Assembly: GCA_021779735.1 (NCBI GenBank)
Contig: JAJYAC010000004.1
Coordinates: 1 to 64,000, forward strand
Direction: 5' to 3'
Source: Actinomycetes bacterium
Lineage (GTDB): Bacteria > Actinomycetota > Acidimicrobiia > Acidimicrobiales > RAAP-2
Length of the DNA: 64,000 bases
The position numbers were made by a program, and so were the translations under genes. The notes beneath the pieces were generated by a model that saw only the letters and a list, made by a program, of their open reading frames with translations, did no database searches and was not told where the DNA came from. Below are positions 32,904-40,874 of this stretch, piece after piece. Every line of letters starts with the position of its first letter. Positions within the stretch are counted from its first letter, which is position 1.

Positions 32904-35903
32904 GTGGGAACCAGGGAACGCGAGACGGTGCCGATTCCCTTCGGGCACCACGTCTACGTCGTCAGCGACCTCTCGCTCTCTCCCGCCACCCGCGCCGACT
33001 CTCGCCCGGTGCGTGAACTGGTAGAACTCCTCGGCGACATTGACGACGCCGCGGTCGTCGTCGTGGCCGGCAATCTCTTCGAACCCGGTCACGCCGATCC
33101 CGCGGCCTACGTGCGCGCGACCTGGGGCGCTCTGTCGGCCCTGGCCGAGGCGGTGCGCGCCTTCGCAGACTTGCCCGAGCACCAAATTTTCGTCTTGCCC
33201 GGTAGTCACGACGCCAGCTTCCTCGAACACCCGGCCGTCATCGAGTCGCTCAGTGACCTCGGCGTCACTCTGGCGCACGATCTCATCTTGCAGGTCGCCA
33301 CGGCGCACGGCGTGCGCGACGTCGCCGTCGCTGGGGGACTCAGCGCCATTGACGTCTCGCGCGCCGACGAGAGCGAGCGCGCCGACGCGGCCCTCCTCGA
33401 AGACCCCGCGGCCCTCGAACGCTTCGCCGCGAGCCGGGTCCTCTACCGTCGACTCGCCGGCTGGGTGTGGTTGCCGATCGTGGCGATGGCGGTGCTCGAC
33501 CTCACGGGTTCGGCGGTCAGCGTCATCAACCACTTCTCACATCGCCACCTCAACTTGCACGTGCACTCGCCCCACGCGAGCAGCTTCTGGTCAAGTCTCG
33601 TCATCGCCCTCGTCGTCATCGCCATCCTCGAGGGCCTTGTCGCCGGCGTGGCCGGGCTGATCGTGAGAGGACGCTTCAGCGCCCACGCGCGCGACGCGTC
33701 CTCGGCCCTCGCCGAGCCGCTCGCCATCACCTTCGTCGACGGCGTGGACACCCTCGAGGTCGCCCGACGCGTGGCAGAACGCGGCGGGGCCGGGGCGGTC
33801 ATCGGCGGCGCGCCGCGGCCCGCGCTGGCCTTTCTCGATCGCGGGGTGTGCGCCTCGCCGGGGCCGAGTCGGCGTGTCGTCCTCGAGCGGCGCGGACGCC
33901 TCGGGCTGCCGCCGGTCTTTACCAACGCGGAGCGGCTGGGCATCGTCGAGATCGAGGCGGCGAGCACCGTCGTCGTACGACTCGTCGCCGCCGAGGAGAC
34001 CCGGCGCGCGACGACACTGCTCGAGCGACTTCTCGGTGGCGCGCCGGTGCAGCCCAGCGTGCCCGAGGCCACGACGACGATCGGCTCGTGGCCGAGCGGC
34101 GATCCTTACCCCGTGGCCCTCGATCGCCTTAGCGCCCAGCGCCGCCAGCGATCGGTTCGACGTCTGGCGAGCGGGCTGATCTTTCTCGACGGCCTTGTCA
34201 ACGTCACCGTGACCGTGCTGCCGCCCCTGCGAAGTCGCCTGCACCTGGTGCTCTCGGTCTTGCCCCTGGACGTGGCCAAGTCCGCGGCCGCGATCACCGC
34301 GGTGGTCGGCGTGGGCATGATCATGATCGCGCGCGCGATGCGTCGCGGCCAGCGTCGCGCCTGGCTCCTCGGGGTCGCCGGCCTCGCGGTGACGACCCTC
34401 GCGCACCTCGCCCGAGGAGGGGGCCTCGCCTCGGTGGCTCTGTCGGTGGCGATCCTGGCCTTTCTCCTCTTCCAGCGCGATCACTTCCAGGCGACCACCG
34501 ACCGCTCGAGCCTCGCGACGGCCCTGCCACGCCTCGGCCTCGTCGGGGCCGCGACGGTACTGGCGGCCTCCCTGGGCATCGAAGCCACCGCACGCCACCA
34601 ACTGCCCGGCTTCGGCGTGGTCGTGTGGGCCTGCGTGGAGCGCCTCGTCGGACAGACCTCGGTCACCCTCCCCGACCGGGTGGGCGACTTCATCAATCCC
34701 ACCCTGCTGACCGTCGGACTCTCGCTCATCGTCTCGGCGCTCTATCTCATCACGCGCCCGGTCGTCGACCGTCGTCTATCCGAGAAGGGTTCTTCCACCG
34801 AGCGTCGACTCGCCGAGCTGCGCGCCCGAGAGATCGTACGTCGCCACGGTCGCGGGACGCTCGACTACTTCGCTCTGCGCGACGACAAGCAGTTCTACTT
34901 CTTTCGCGACTCGCTCATCGCCTACGCGGTCTACGGTGGCGTGGCCCTCGTTTCGCCCGACCCCATCGGTCCCGTGGCTGAACGCAGCGAAGCCTTCTCA
35001 TCATTTCGTTCCTACGCCGACGCGCGTGGCTGGACGATGGGCGTCGTCGGCGCGGGAGAGGAGTGGCTCCCCCTCTACCACGCGGCCGGACTGCACTCGC
35101 TCTACGTGGGCGACGAGGCCATAGTCGACTGCACGAACTTCAGCCTCGAAGGCGGCAAAATGAAGGGACTGCGCCAGGCGGTTTCGCGTCTGACGCGCAA
35201 CGGCTACAGCGTCGAGTTCCTCGACCCGAGCGAGATCGATCCATCGCGCGTGCCCGAGCTGCTCGAACTCATCTCGATGCTGCGCCGCGGCGAGGGCGAG
35301 CGCGGGTTCTCGATGATGCTCGGACGCCTCTTTAATCCCAAGGACAAGGGCCTGCTGCTCACCGTCGTCCACGGACCCGACCACAAGCCCGCGGCGGTGT
35401 GCCAGTTCGTACCCTCGCCGGCGATCAACGGCTACTCACTCGACCTCATGCGCCGTGACCCCGGCGAACACCCCAACGGGCTGATTGACTTCGCGCTGTG
35501 TTCGACCATCAGCCACTTGCGAGAGACCGGCGGCAGGGGACTGAGCCTCAACTTTGCGGCGTTTCGCAACGTCCTCGACGGCGAGCGCGGTGAGGGCACG
35601 TTCACTCGCGTCGAACGCTGGGCGCTCAAGCGGCTCTCGGGCATCTTGCCCCTCGAGACGCTCTGGAGCTTCAACGCCAAGTACTACCCCACCTGGCTGC
35701 CGCGCTACCTCGTCTACCCCGCGCTCGAGAGCTTCGTGCCGGTGGTGGCGGCCGTGTTGCGCGCCGAGAGTCTCACCGAGATCCCCATGATCGGACGCCT
35801 GCTCGCCAACGACCCCTCCAATCGACCCGCGACCGTTGTTCCCCCGGAGGTGCTCGCCGCCGCGGCCACGCCGCCGCGCGAGCACCCGGGCGCGAGTTCG
35901 TAG
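32904..35903 (+). CDS. Lysyl-phosphatidylglycerol-synthase-like (MprF/DUF2156) protein with degenerate metallophosphoesterase domain
   Basis: The 999-residue protein has three parts. Residues ~15-310 look like a calcineurin-type metallophosphoesterase, interrupted by two transmembrane helices (~186-206, ~228-253). Its metal motifs are mostly lost: SDLSLS (22-26) for DxH, AGNLFEP (55-61) for GD, GSHD (100-103) for GNHD/E, and VIGGAPRP (299-306) for GHTH. About six more helices follow, then a C-terminal DUF2156 aminoacyl-transferase domain (~640-960: DYFALRDDKQFYFF, NFSLEGGKMKGLR, SLNFAAFRNVL). The family moves lysine or another aminoacyl group from tRNA to phosphatidylglycerol, lowering surface charge. 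No lysyl-tRNA synthetase domain is present. GTG 32904 is favoured; GTG 32928 is possible. Confidence 0.83.
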   Translation: MGTRERETVPIPFGHHVYVVSDLSLSPATRADSRPVRELVELLGDIDDAAVVVVAGNLFEPGHADPAAYVRATWGALSALAEAVRAFADLPEHQIFVLPGSHDASFLEHPAVIESLSDLGVTLAHDLILQVATAHGVRDVAVAGGLSAIDVSRADESERADAALLEDPAALERFAASRVLYRRLAGWVWLPIVAMAVLDLTGSAVSVINHFSHRHLNLHVHSPHASSFWSSLVIALVVIAILEGLVAGVAGLIVRGRFSAHARDASSALAEPLAITFVDGVDTLEVARRVAERGGAGAVIGGAPRPALAFLDRGVCASPGPSRRVVLERRGRLGLPPVFTNAERLGIVEIEAASTVVVRLVAAEETRRATTLLERLLGGAPVQPSVPEATTTIGSWPSGDPYPVALDRLSAQRRQRSVRRLASGLIFLDGLVNVTVTVLPPLRSRLHLVLSVLPLDVAKSAAAITAVVGVGMIMIARAMRRGQRRAWLLGVAGLAVTTLAHLARGGGLASVALSVAILAFLLFQRDHFQATTDRSSLATALPRLGLVGAATVLAASLGIEATARHQLPGFGVVVWACVERLVGQTSVTLPDRVGDFINPTLLTVGLSLIVSALYLITRPVVDRRLSEKGSSTERRLAELRAREIVRRHGRGTLDYFALRDDKQFYFFRDSLIAYAVYGGVALVSPDPIGPVAERSEAFSSFRSYADARGWTMGVVGAGEEWLPLYHAAGLHSLYVGDEAIVDCTNFSLEGGKMKGLRQAVSRLTRNGYSVEFLDPSEIDPSRVPELLELISMLRRGEGERGFSMMLGRLFNPKDKGLLLTVVHGPDHKPAAVCQFVPSPAINGYSLDLMRRDPGEHPNGLIDFALCSTISHLRETGGRGLSLNFAAFRNVLDGERGEGTFTRVERWALKRLSGILPLETLWSFNAKYYPTWLPRYLVYPALESFVPVVAAVLRAESLTEIPMIGRLLANDPSNRPATVVPPEVLAAAATPPREHPGASS

Positions 35904-35906
35904 TCT
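35901..35906 (+). promoter_or_regulatory. -10 element, leaderless start of diguanylate cyclase
   Basis: TAGTCT, beginning with the stop codon of the previous gene, ends six bases before GTG 35913. Confidence 0.42.
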
Positions 35907-35912
35907 CGAGCC

Positions 35913-36725
35913 GTGAAACGACGACCGTCGACGTGGTGGCTCGTCTTCGCGGCGCTGTGGACGGCTAGCGTCTTCGCGCTCGACGGCGTTCTCCACGACC
36001 ACCGGGTCCTGCCGATCCTCGTCGTCGTGCCCGTCATCGCGCTCGCCACCCAATTTGAACCACGCGTCGTCGTGGCCGTGAGCGCGTTTGACTTGGCGCT
36101 GACGACGGCCCTCGGTCTCCTCGATCCCGACGTCACCGCGTCGCGCCTCATCGCGACCCTGCTCGTCATCATCATGATCGGTGGCCTCTCAGCCTGGGTG
36201 TCGACGCTGCGCACGAGACTCGAAGTTGCGCTACTCCTCGCCCGTCACGACGCGTCGCACGACCCCCTCACGGGCCTGCACAATCGCCGCGCGATCGACT
36301 CGGCGGCGTCGGCACTGGTGCGGGATCACCGCAGCGCCGTCACCGTCGCGATGGCCGACGTCGATCACTTCAAGTGGGTGAACGACGCCCACGGACACGC
36401 CATCGGCGACGAAGTCCTCGTCGAGGTGGGCCAGCGCTTGCGCGCGAGCCTTCGCGTCGACGATCTCGTGGGTCGATACGGTGGTGAGGAGTTCTTGTTA
36501 ATCCTTCGCGGCGACGTCGAGCACACGCGCGACGTCGTCAAGCGCGTCGTCGAGACGGTGCGCGCCTCACCCGTCACCACGTCGGTCGGTGCCATCGACG
36601 TACGCATCTCCCTGGGCGTCTCGGGGGTGAACGGTGACGGCCTCGAGGAGGCGATTCACCACGCGGACGAGGCGATGTACCGCTCCAAGGCCGAGGGGCG
36701 CGACCGCGTCACGGTTTGGGGCTGA
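35913..36725 (+). CDS. Membrane diguanylate cyclase (GGDEF)
   Basis: The 270-residue protein has about four transmembrane helices (residues ~8-95), then a GGDEF domain. The active-site loop is GGEEF (190-194), and an RVDD motif (181-184) five residues before it forms the product-inhibition I-site. It should make cyclic di-GMP from two GTP with feedback control. No separate sensor domain is visible beyond the helices. It follows the lipid-modifying gene and converges with a second GGDEF gene, overlapping it by 17 bases. Confidence 0.9.
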   Translation: MKRRPSTWWLVFAALWTASVFALDGVLHDHRVLPILVVVPVIALATQFEPRVVVAVSAFDLALTTALGLLDPDVTASRLIATLLVIIMIGGLSAWVSTLRTRLEVALLLARHDASHDPLTGLHNRRAIDSAASALVRDHRSAVTVAMADVDHFKWVNDAHGHAIGDEVLVEVGQRLRASLRVDDLVGRYGGEEFLLILRGDVEHTRDVVKRVVETVRASPVTTSVGAIDVRISLGVSGVNGDGLEEAIHHADEAMYRSKAEGRDRVTVWG

Positions 36726-38028
36726 GGTCCTCGTCGGTGGGTTCGTCGTAGATCACCACGCGGTGCTTGCCGTCGCGCTTGGCCCGATAGAGGGCGACGT
36801 CGGCGTGCTCGATGACGTTCTCTCCGTCGCCCCGGGCGAGCCCCCAGGCGGCCACACCGACGCTGACGCGCTGGAGGACATCCGTCTCGGCAATGGCGAA
36901 CGGCTCCTCGAGCGCGCCGAGGAGCCGTTCGGCGATGCCCAGCGCGTCGCGGGGGTCGCTCAGGCGCTCGGCGAGGTAGAGGAACTCGTCGCCGCCGAAG
37001 CGACACAGCGTGTCGACGTCGCGTGCCACGCCCGATAGACGCGCCGCCACCGCGCGCAGCAGCTCGTCACCCGCGAGGTGCCCGAGACTGTCGTTCACCC
37101 GCTTGAAGTCATCGAGGTCGATCAGGATGACCGCGCCGAGGCCGCCGTATCGCGCGACGGCCGTCTTGGCCTGCGCCAGACGATTCTCGATGAGAAAGCG
37201 GTTAGCCAACCCGGTCAGGGGATCGTGCAGCGCCTGGTAGGTGAGCATCGCGGTGAGTTCGGACTCCTCGGTGATGTCGCGCTCGGAGACCACGTAGTAG
37301 AGCACCGTGCCGTTCTCGTCGCGCGCGGGCGCCTTCAGGACCTCCACCACGATCTCGTGACCGTCGCGGTGCACGTAGCGCTTCACGTAGCGCACCTTTT
37401 CCTCGTCACCCACGACGAGGCGCCGGTGAAATCCCTCGGTGATGCCCAAGTCATCGGGGTGGGTGAAGGACTGCGAGTCTTCGTGCATCACCTCTTCGCG
37501 CGAGCGCCCGAGCATCGCGCAGAACGCGTCGTTGGCCGCGACGACGCGATCGTCGAGGTCGGTGAAAATCATCGGAGCCATGGAGTTCTCAAAGGCCAGG
37601 CGAAAGCGCTGCTCGAGTCGTTCGAGTCGCACTCGCGACTCACGCTGGGCGCTGACGTCACGCACCGAGGCGACGACCCACGCGTGCCCGTCGACGTTGA
37701 CGTGCGCGAGGGAGATGTCGACGTACACCACGCCCTCGTCGCGGCGTCGCAGGGCGAATTCGCGGGCCTGGCCCATCGAGCGCGACGACGGACTCTCAAA
37801 GAACTTCTCGACGACGCGTCCGTGGCGCTCGCGCAGCGCCTCGGGCACCAGCACGTCGATGGTTCGCCCCACGAGCTCGTGGGCCTCGTAGCCACTCAGG
37901 GCCAGCAGGCTCTCGTTCACGTCGTAGATGAACCCGGCATCGTCGATGACGACGACGCCATCGGACAGCGCCTCGACGAAGGCGCGCCAGTCCAGGAGGG
38001 GGCCCTGGCGCTGCTCTAGTTTGACCAC
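36709..38028 (-). CDS. PAS-PAS-GGDEF diguanylate cyclase
   Basis: The 439-residue cytoplasmic protein has two PAS domains (~16-128 and ~140-255) and a GGDEF domain with intact GGDEF (345-349) and I-site RDVD (336-339). It should synthesise cyclic di-GMP in response to PAS-bound signals. The first PAS shares an unusual block (FFESPSSRSMGQARE, VDISLAHV) with the kinase encoded upstream. It is the last of four genes on this strand; 43 bases separate it from the kinase. GGAGG lies six bases before GTG 38028. Confidence 0.92.
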   Translation of the reverse strand: MVKLEQRQGPLLDWRAFVEALSDGVVVIDDAGFIYDVNESLLALSGYEAHELVGRTIDVLVPEALRERHGRVVEKFFESPSSRSMGQAREFALRRRDEGVVYVDISLAHVNVDGHAWVVASVRDVSAQRESRVRLERLEQRFRLAFENSMAPMIFTDLDDRVVAANDAFCAMLGRSREEVMHEDSQSFTHPDDLGITEGFHRRLVVGDEEKVRYVKRYVHRDGHEIVVEVLKAPARDENGTVLYYVVSERDITEESELTAMLTYQALHDPLTGLANRFLIENRLAQAKTAVARYGGLGAVILIDLDDFKRVNDSLGHLAGDELLRAVAARLSGVARDVDTLCRFGGDEFLYLAERLSDPRDALGIAERLLGALEEPFAIAETDVLQRVSVGVAAWGLARGDGENVIEHADVALYRAKRDGKHRVVIYDEPTDEDLSPKP

Positions 38029-38071
38029 GGCCCCTCCGAACGGACAAAGGAGTCAGCATACCGACGCCTCG

Positions 38072-39670
38072 TCACTCGGGGGGAGACTCCCGCCCGAGAT
38101 CGACAACACGGCCGGCGATCTCCTCGAGACGGCCCACCAGCTCGACCACGTCGACCGGTTTGGTCAGGTACGACGTCGCTCCGAGCGCGCGCATCCGCTC
38201 GATCTGGGCCGACGACGCGTCCGCGCTCAAGATCATGATCGGCACCTCGCGCGTGGCCGGATCCGCCCGCAGAGTCGCGAGCACGTCCGCGCCCTCAAGG
38301 TCGGGCAGGTGGATGTCGAGCAAGACGACGTCGAAGGACTCCGCGCGCAGTCGCGCGAGACCGTCAGCGCCGGTGGCCGCGTGGGCGATCTCCCAGTTCG
38401 TCGCCCGCTCGAGAGCGTCGTGGATCAGTTGCACGTTCGAAGGATTGTCCTCGATGTAGAGAAGGCGCGCGCGACGCGACACCCGAGGGTGCACGAACTC
38501 GCCTCGTGAAGGAAGTGGCGTGGAGACCGCGCGTGTCGCGCGCGGCAGGGTGAGCGAGAACACGCTGCCCTCGCCCAAGCGCGACGACGCGTCAATACGC
38601 CCGCCCATCGCCTCCGCCAACTGCTGGGAGAGCACCAGACCCACCCCCGTGCCCTCGACGTCGGTGCCGGCCGCCGCCAGGCGCTCGAAGGGCTGAAAGA
38701 GCCGCGACAGATCGGCCTCGGCAATGCCCACGCCGGTGTCGGCAACGTCGAGGCGCACGCCGGGTCCCTCGATCGTCGCGCGAGTGAACGTAACGACTCC
38801 CCCCACGCGGTTGTACTTCACGGCGTTAGAAACCAGGTTGATGAGGATCTGGCGCGTGCGCTGCCGGTCGGCGGCGACCGAGGCGGAGTCCCCGTCGAGG
38901 GAACGCGCGTCGAAGCGCACGCCGCGCTCGCTGGCGATGGGCTGGAGGAGATCGAGCACCTCGCCGAGTAGCTCCGAGACCTGCACCGACTCCGTCGACA
39001 GGCCGAGCGAACCCGACTCGACGCGAGCGATGTCGAGCACCTCGCCGATGAGTTCGAGCAGGTGGCGCCCGGCCTGGCGGATTTGAAGGAACGCGTCGCG
39101 CTGGTGGGGTGCCGACTCCATCTCCAACAGCTGAGCGAAGCCCATCATGGCGTGCAGCGGCGTGCGCAACTCGTGGCTCATGCGCGTGAGAAAACGGCTC
39201 TTCTCCTCGCTGGCGGCCTCGGCGACCTGGTGGGCGTGCTGAGCCTCGGCGCGAAGGCGGTAGTAGTCCGAGACGTCGCGCAGCGAGACGACGACCCAGT
39301 CACGCTGCGCCACGCGCACGTGCGCGAGGGAGACGTCGACGTGGCACTCGCTCCCGTCGGCGCGCATCAACAGGATCTCGCGCAGCGCGCCCATGGAGCG
39401 CGAGGCGGGCTGGGCGAAGAAGCGCTGCACGTGACCTCGGTGTATCGAGCGCAGCCGCTCGGGGATGAAGTCCTCGACCGGGCGCCCCGCCAGCCCCCTC
39501 GGCGCCACCCCCACCAGCTCTTCGGCGCGTGAGTTCGCCACGCGCACCAGTCCCGCGTCGTCGACCACGAGCACGCCGTCGGGCATGGCCTCGAGCACGA
39601 GACGCCCGTTGAGGACGCCGGCGAGCTCGGCGAGGTCCCTCTCTGCCAGCTCGTCCACCGTGCGTGCCAC
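38072..39670 (-). CDS. PAS hybrid histidine kinase with C-terminal receiver
   Basis: The 532-residue protein has a PAS domain (~20-135), a HisKA dimerisation helix with phospho-acceptor His166 in SHELRTPLHAM, an ATPase domain (NLVSNAVKYN, DTGVGIAE, GTGVGLVLSQQLAEAMGG), and a receiver domain with phospho-Asp452 (VLLDIHLPD) and Lys in LTKPVD. There is no transmembrane segment, so it senses an internal signal. GTG 39670 follows the stop of the EAL gene by one base. The receiver may serve as an internal phosphate sink or relay. Confidence 0.92.
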   Translation of the reverse strand: MARTVDELAERDLAELAGVLNGRLVLEAMPDGVLVVDDAGLVRVANSRAEELVGVAPRGLAGRPVEDFIPERLRSIHRGHVQRFFAQPASRSMGALREILLMRADGSECHVDVSLAHVRVAQRDWVVVSLRDVSDYYRLRAEAQHAHQVAEAASEEKSRFLTRMSHELRTPLHAMMGFAQLLEMESAPHQRDAFLQIRQAGRHLLELIGEVLDIARVESGSLGLSTESVQVSELLGEVLDLLQPIASERGVRFDARSLDGDSASVAADRQRTRQILINLVSNAVKYNRVGGVVTFTRATIEGPGVRLDVADTGVGIAEADLSRLFQPFERLAAAGTDVEGTGVGLVLSQQLAEAMGGRIDASSRLGEGSVFSLTLPRATRAVSTPLPSRGEFVHPRVSRRARLLYIEDNPSNVQLIHDALERATNWEIAHAATGADGLARLRAESFDVVLLDIHLPDLEGADVLATLRADPATREVPIMILSADASSAQIERMRALGATSYLTKPVDVVELVGRLEEIAGRVVDLGRESPPE

Positions 39671-39671
39671 C

Positions 39672-40874
39672 TCAGGCCCGCGAGAACACGTTCTCGAGGG
39701 CGGAACGTTCCATTGGTCGCGCCAGGTGGTACCCCTGACCCCAGTGCACGGAGAGGTCACGAATCGCCCCGAGCTCGTCGGCGTTCTCGATGCCCTCGGC
39801 GACGAGCGTGCGATCAGTCTCGGCCGCAAAGCGCACGAGGGCGGTCGCGAGGGCCCGGCGCGTGGGATCGCGGTGGATGTCGCGAATCAGTGAGATGTCA
39901 AGCTTGATGATGTCCGGGTCCAGGCCCAGGAGGTGGCGAAAGCCCGCGTAGCCCGCGCCCGTGTCGTCGGCCGCCAGGCGCATGCCGCGCTCGCGGAACT
40001 TGACGAGGGCGAGCGCCACCGCGCCGTAGTCTTCCACCGGCACGTGTTCGGTCAGCTCGAGCACCACGCGCGAGCAGAAGTCATCAGTGCACAGTTCTTG
40101 GAACGAGGAGGTCAGCAGCGCCCCGGGTGAGATGTTGAGTGCAATGAAGGCGCCCTCGGGCAGATCGTCGACGATGTGAAGCGCCGAGCGAATCGCCGCG
40201 ATCTCGAGCGCCGGACCCAGGCCCACCGAGTGAGCGAGGGAGAACCACCGATCAGGACTGAGCGACGTGTCCTCGAAGCGCGCCAGGGCCTCCACGCCGG
40301 CCACGTGACCGTCCTCGAGGTCAAAGATCGGCTGAAAGTGCATGACCATACGTTCGTCATTGAGAACGGACTCCACCCGCTCGCGCTCGCTCTGCCAGTT
40401 CTCGCGCTCCGTCTGTTCGATCGCTTGGTAGACGTCGAGTTGATCGCGCAGGCGCTGATTGTGTCCTCGCACGCTCTGATAGAGCGTGCGCGTTTCCAGG
40501 AGATTGCGCACGCGCAGCACGACCTCGCTCGCGTCGAAGGGCTTCGTGATGAAGTCGCGCGCGCCGAGGTTGAGGGCCTTGTGGGTCGCCTCGCGCGTGG
40601 AGTCCGCGGAGAGCACGAGCACCGGCAGGTACGAACCCGCCGCGCGCTCGAGGATGGTGGACAGGACCGAGAAGCCGTCGAGGTGAGGCATGTGCAGGTC
40701 GAGCAGCACGAGGTCGGGGTTGATTTCGTCGAAGTGGGCCACCGCCTCGCGCGGGTCGGTGAAGGACACCACGTTGCGAAGTCCGGCGCGGTGCAGCAGG
40801 GCTCGCAGGAGAGCGATGTTCGCCTCATTGTCATCTACGGCGAGCACCCTCGCATTGGCGAAGCGTGACAGCAC
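39672..40874 (-). CDS. Response regulator with EAL phosphodiesterase output
   Basis: The 400-residue protein joins a receiver domain (Asp59 in LVLLDLHMP, Lys in ITKPFD) to an EAL domain by a helical linker. The catalytic set looks complete: VEALARF (EAL 195-197), ALNISPG, LELTEH, AADDTGAGYAG, IKLDISLI and VAEGIEN. It should hydrolyse cyclic di-GMP when phosphorylated, probably by the kinase of the preceding gene. Its GTG shares one base with the TAG of that gene, so their synthesis is coupled. Confidence 0.93.
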   Translation of the reverse strand: MLSRFANARVLAVDDNEANIALLRALLHRAGLRNVVSFTDPREAVAHFDEINPDLVLLDLHMPHLDGFSVLSTILERAAGSYLPVLVLSADSTREATHKALNLGARDFITKPFDASEVVLRVRNLLETRTLYQSVRGHNQRLRDQLDVYQAIEQTERENWQSERERVESVLNDERMVMHFQPIFDLEDGHVAGVEALARFEDTSLSPDRWFSLAHSVGLGPALEIAAIRSALHIVDDLPEGAFIALNISPGALLTSSFQELCTDDFCSRVVLELTEHVPVEDYGAVALALVKFRERGMRLAADDTGAGYAGFRHLLGLDPDIIKLDISLIRDIHRDPTRRALATALVRFAAETDRTLVAEGIENADELGAIRDLSVHWGQGYHLARPMERSALENVFSRA

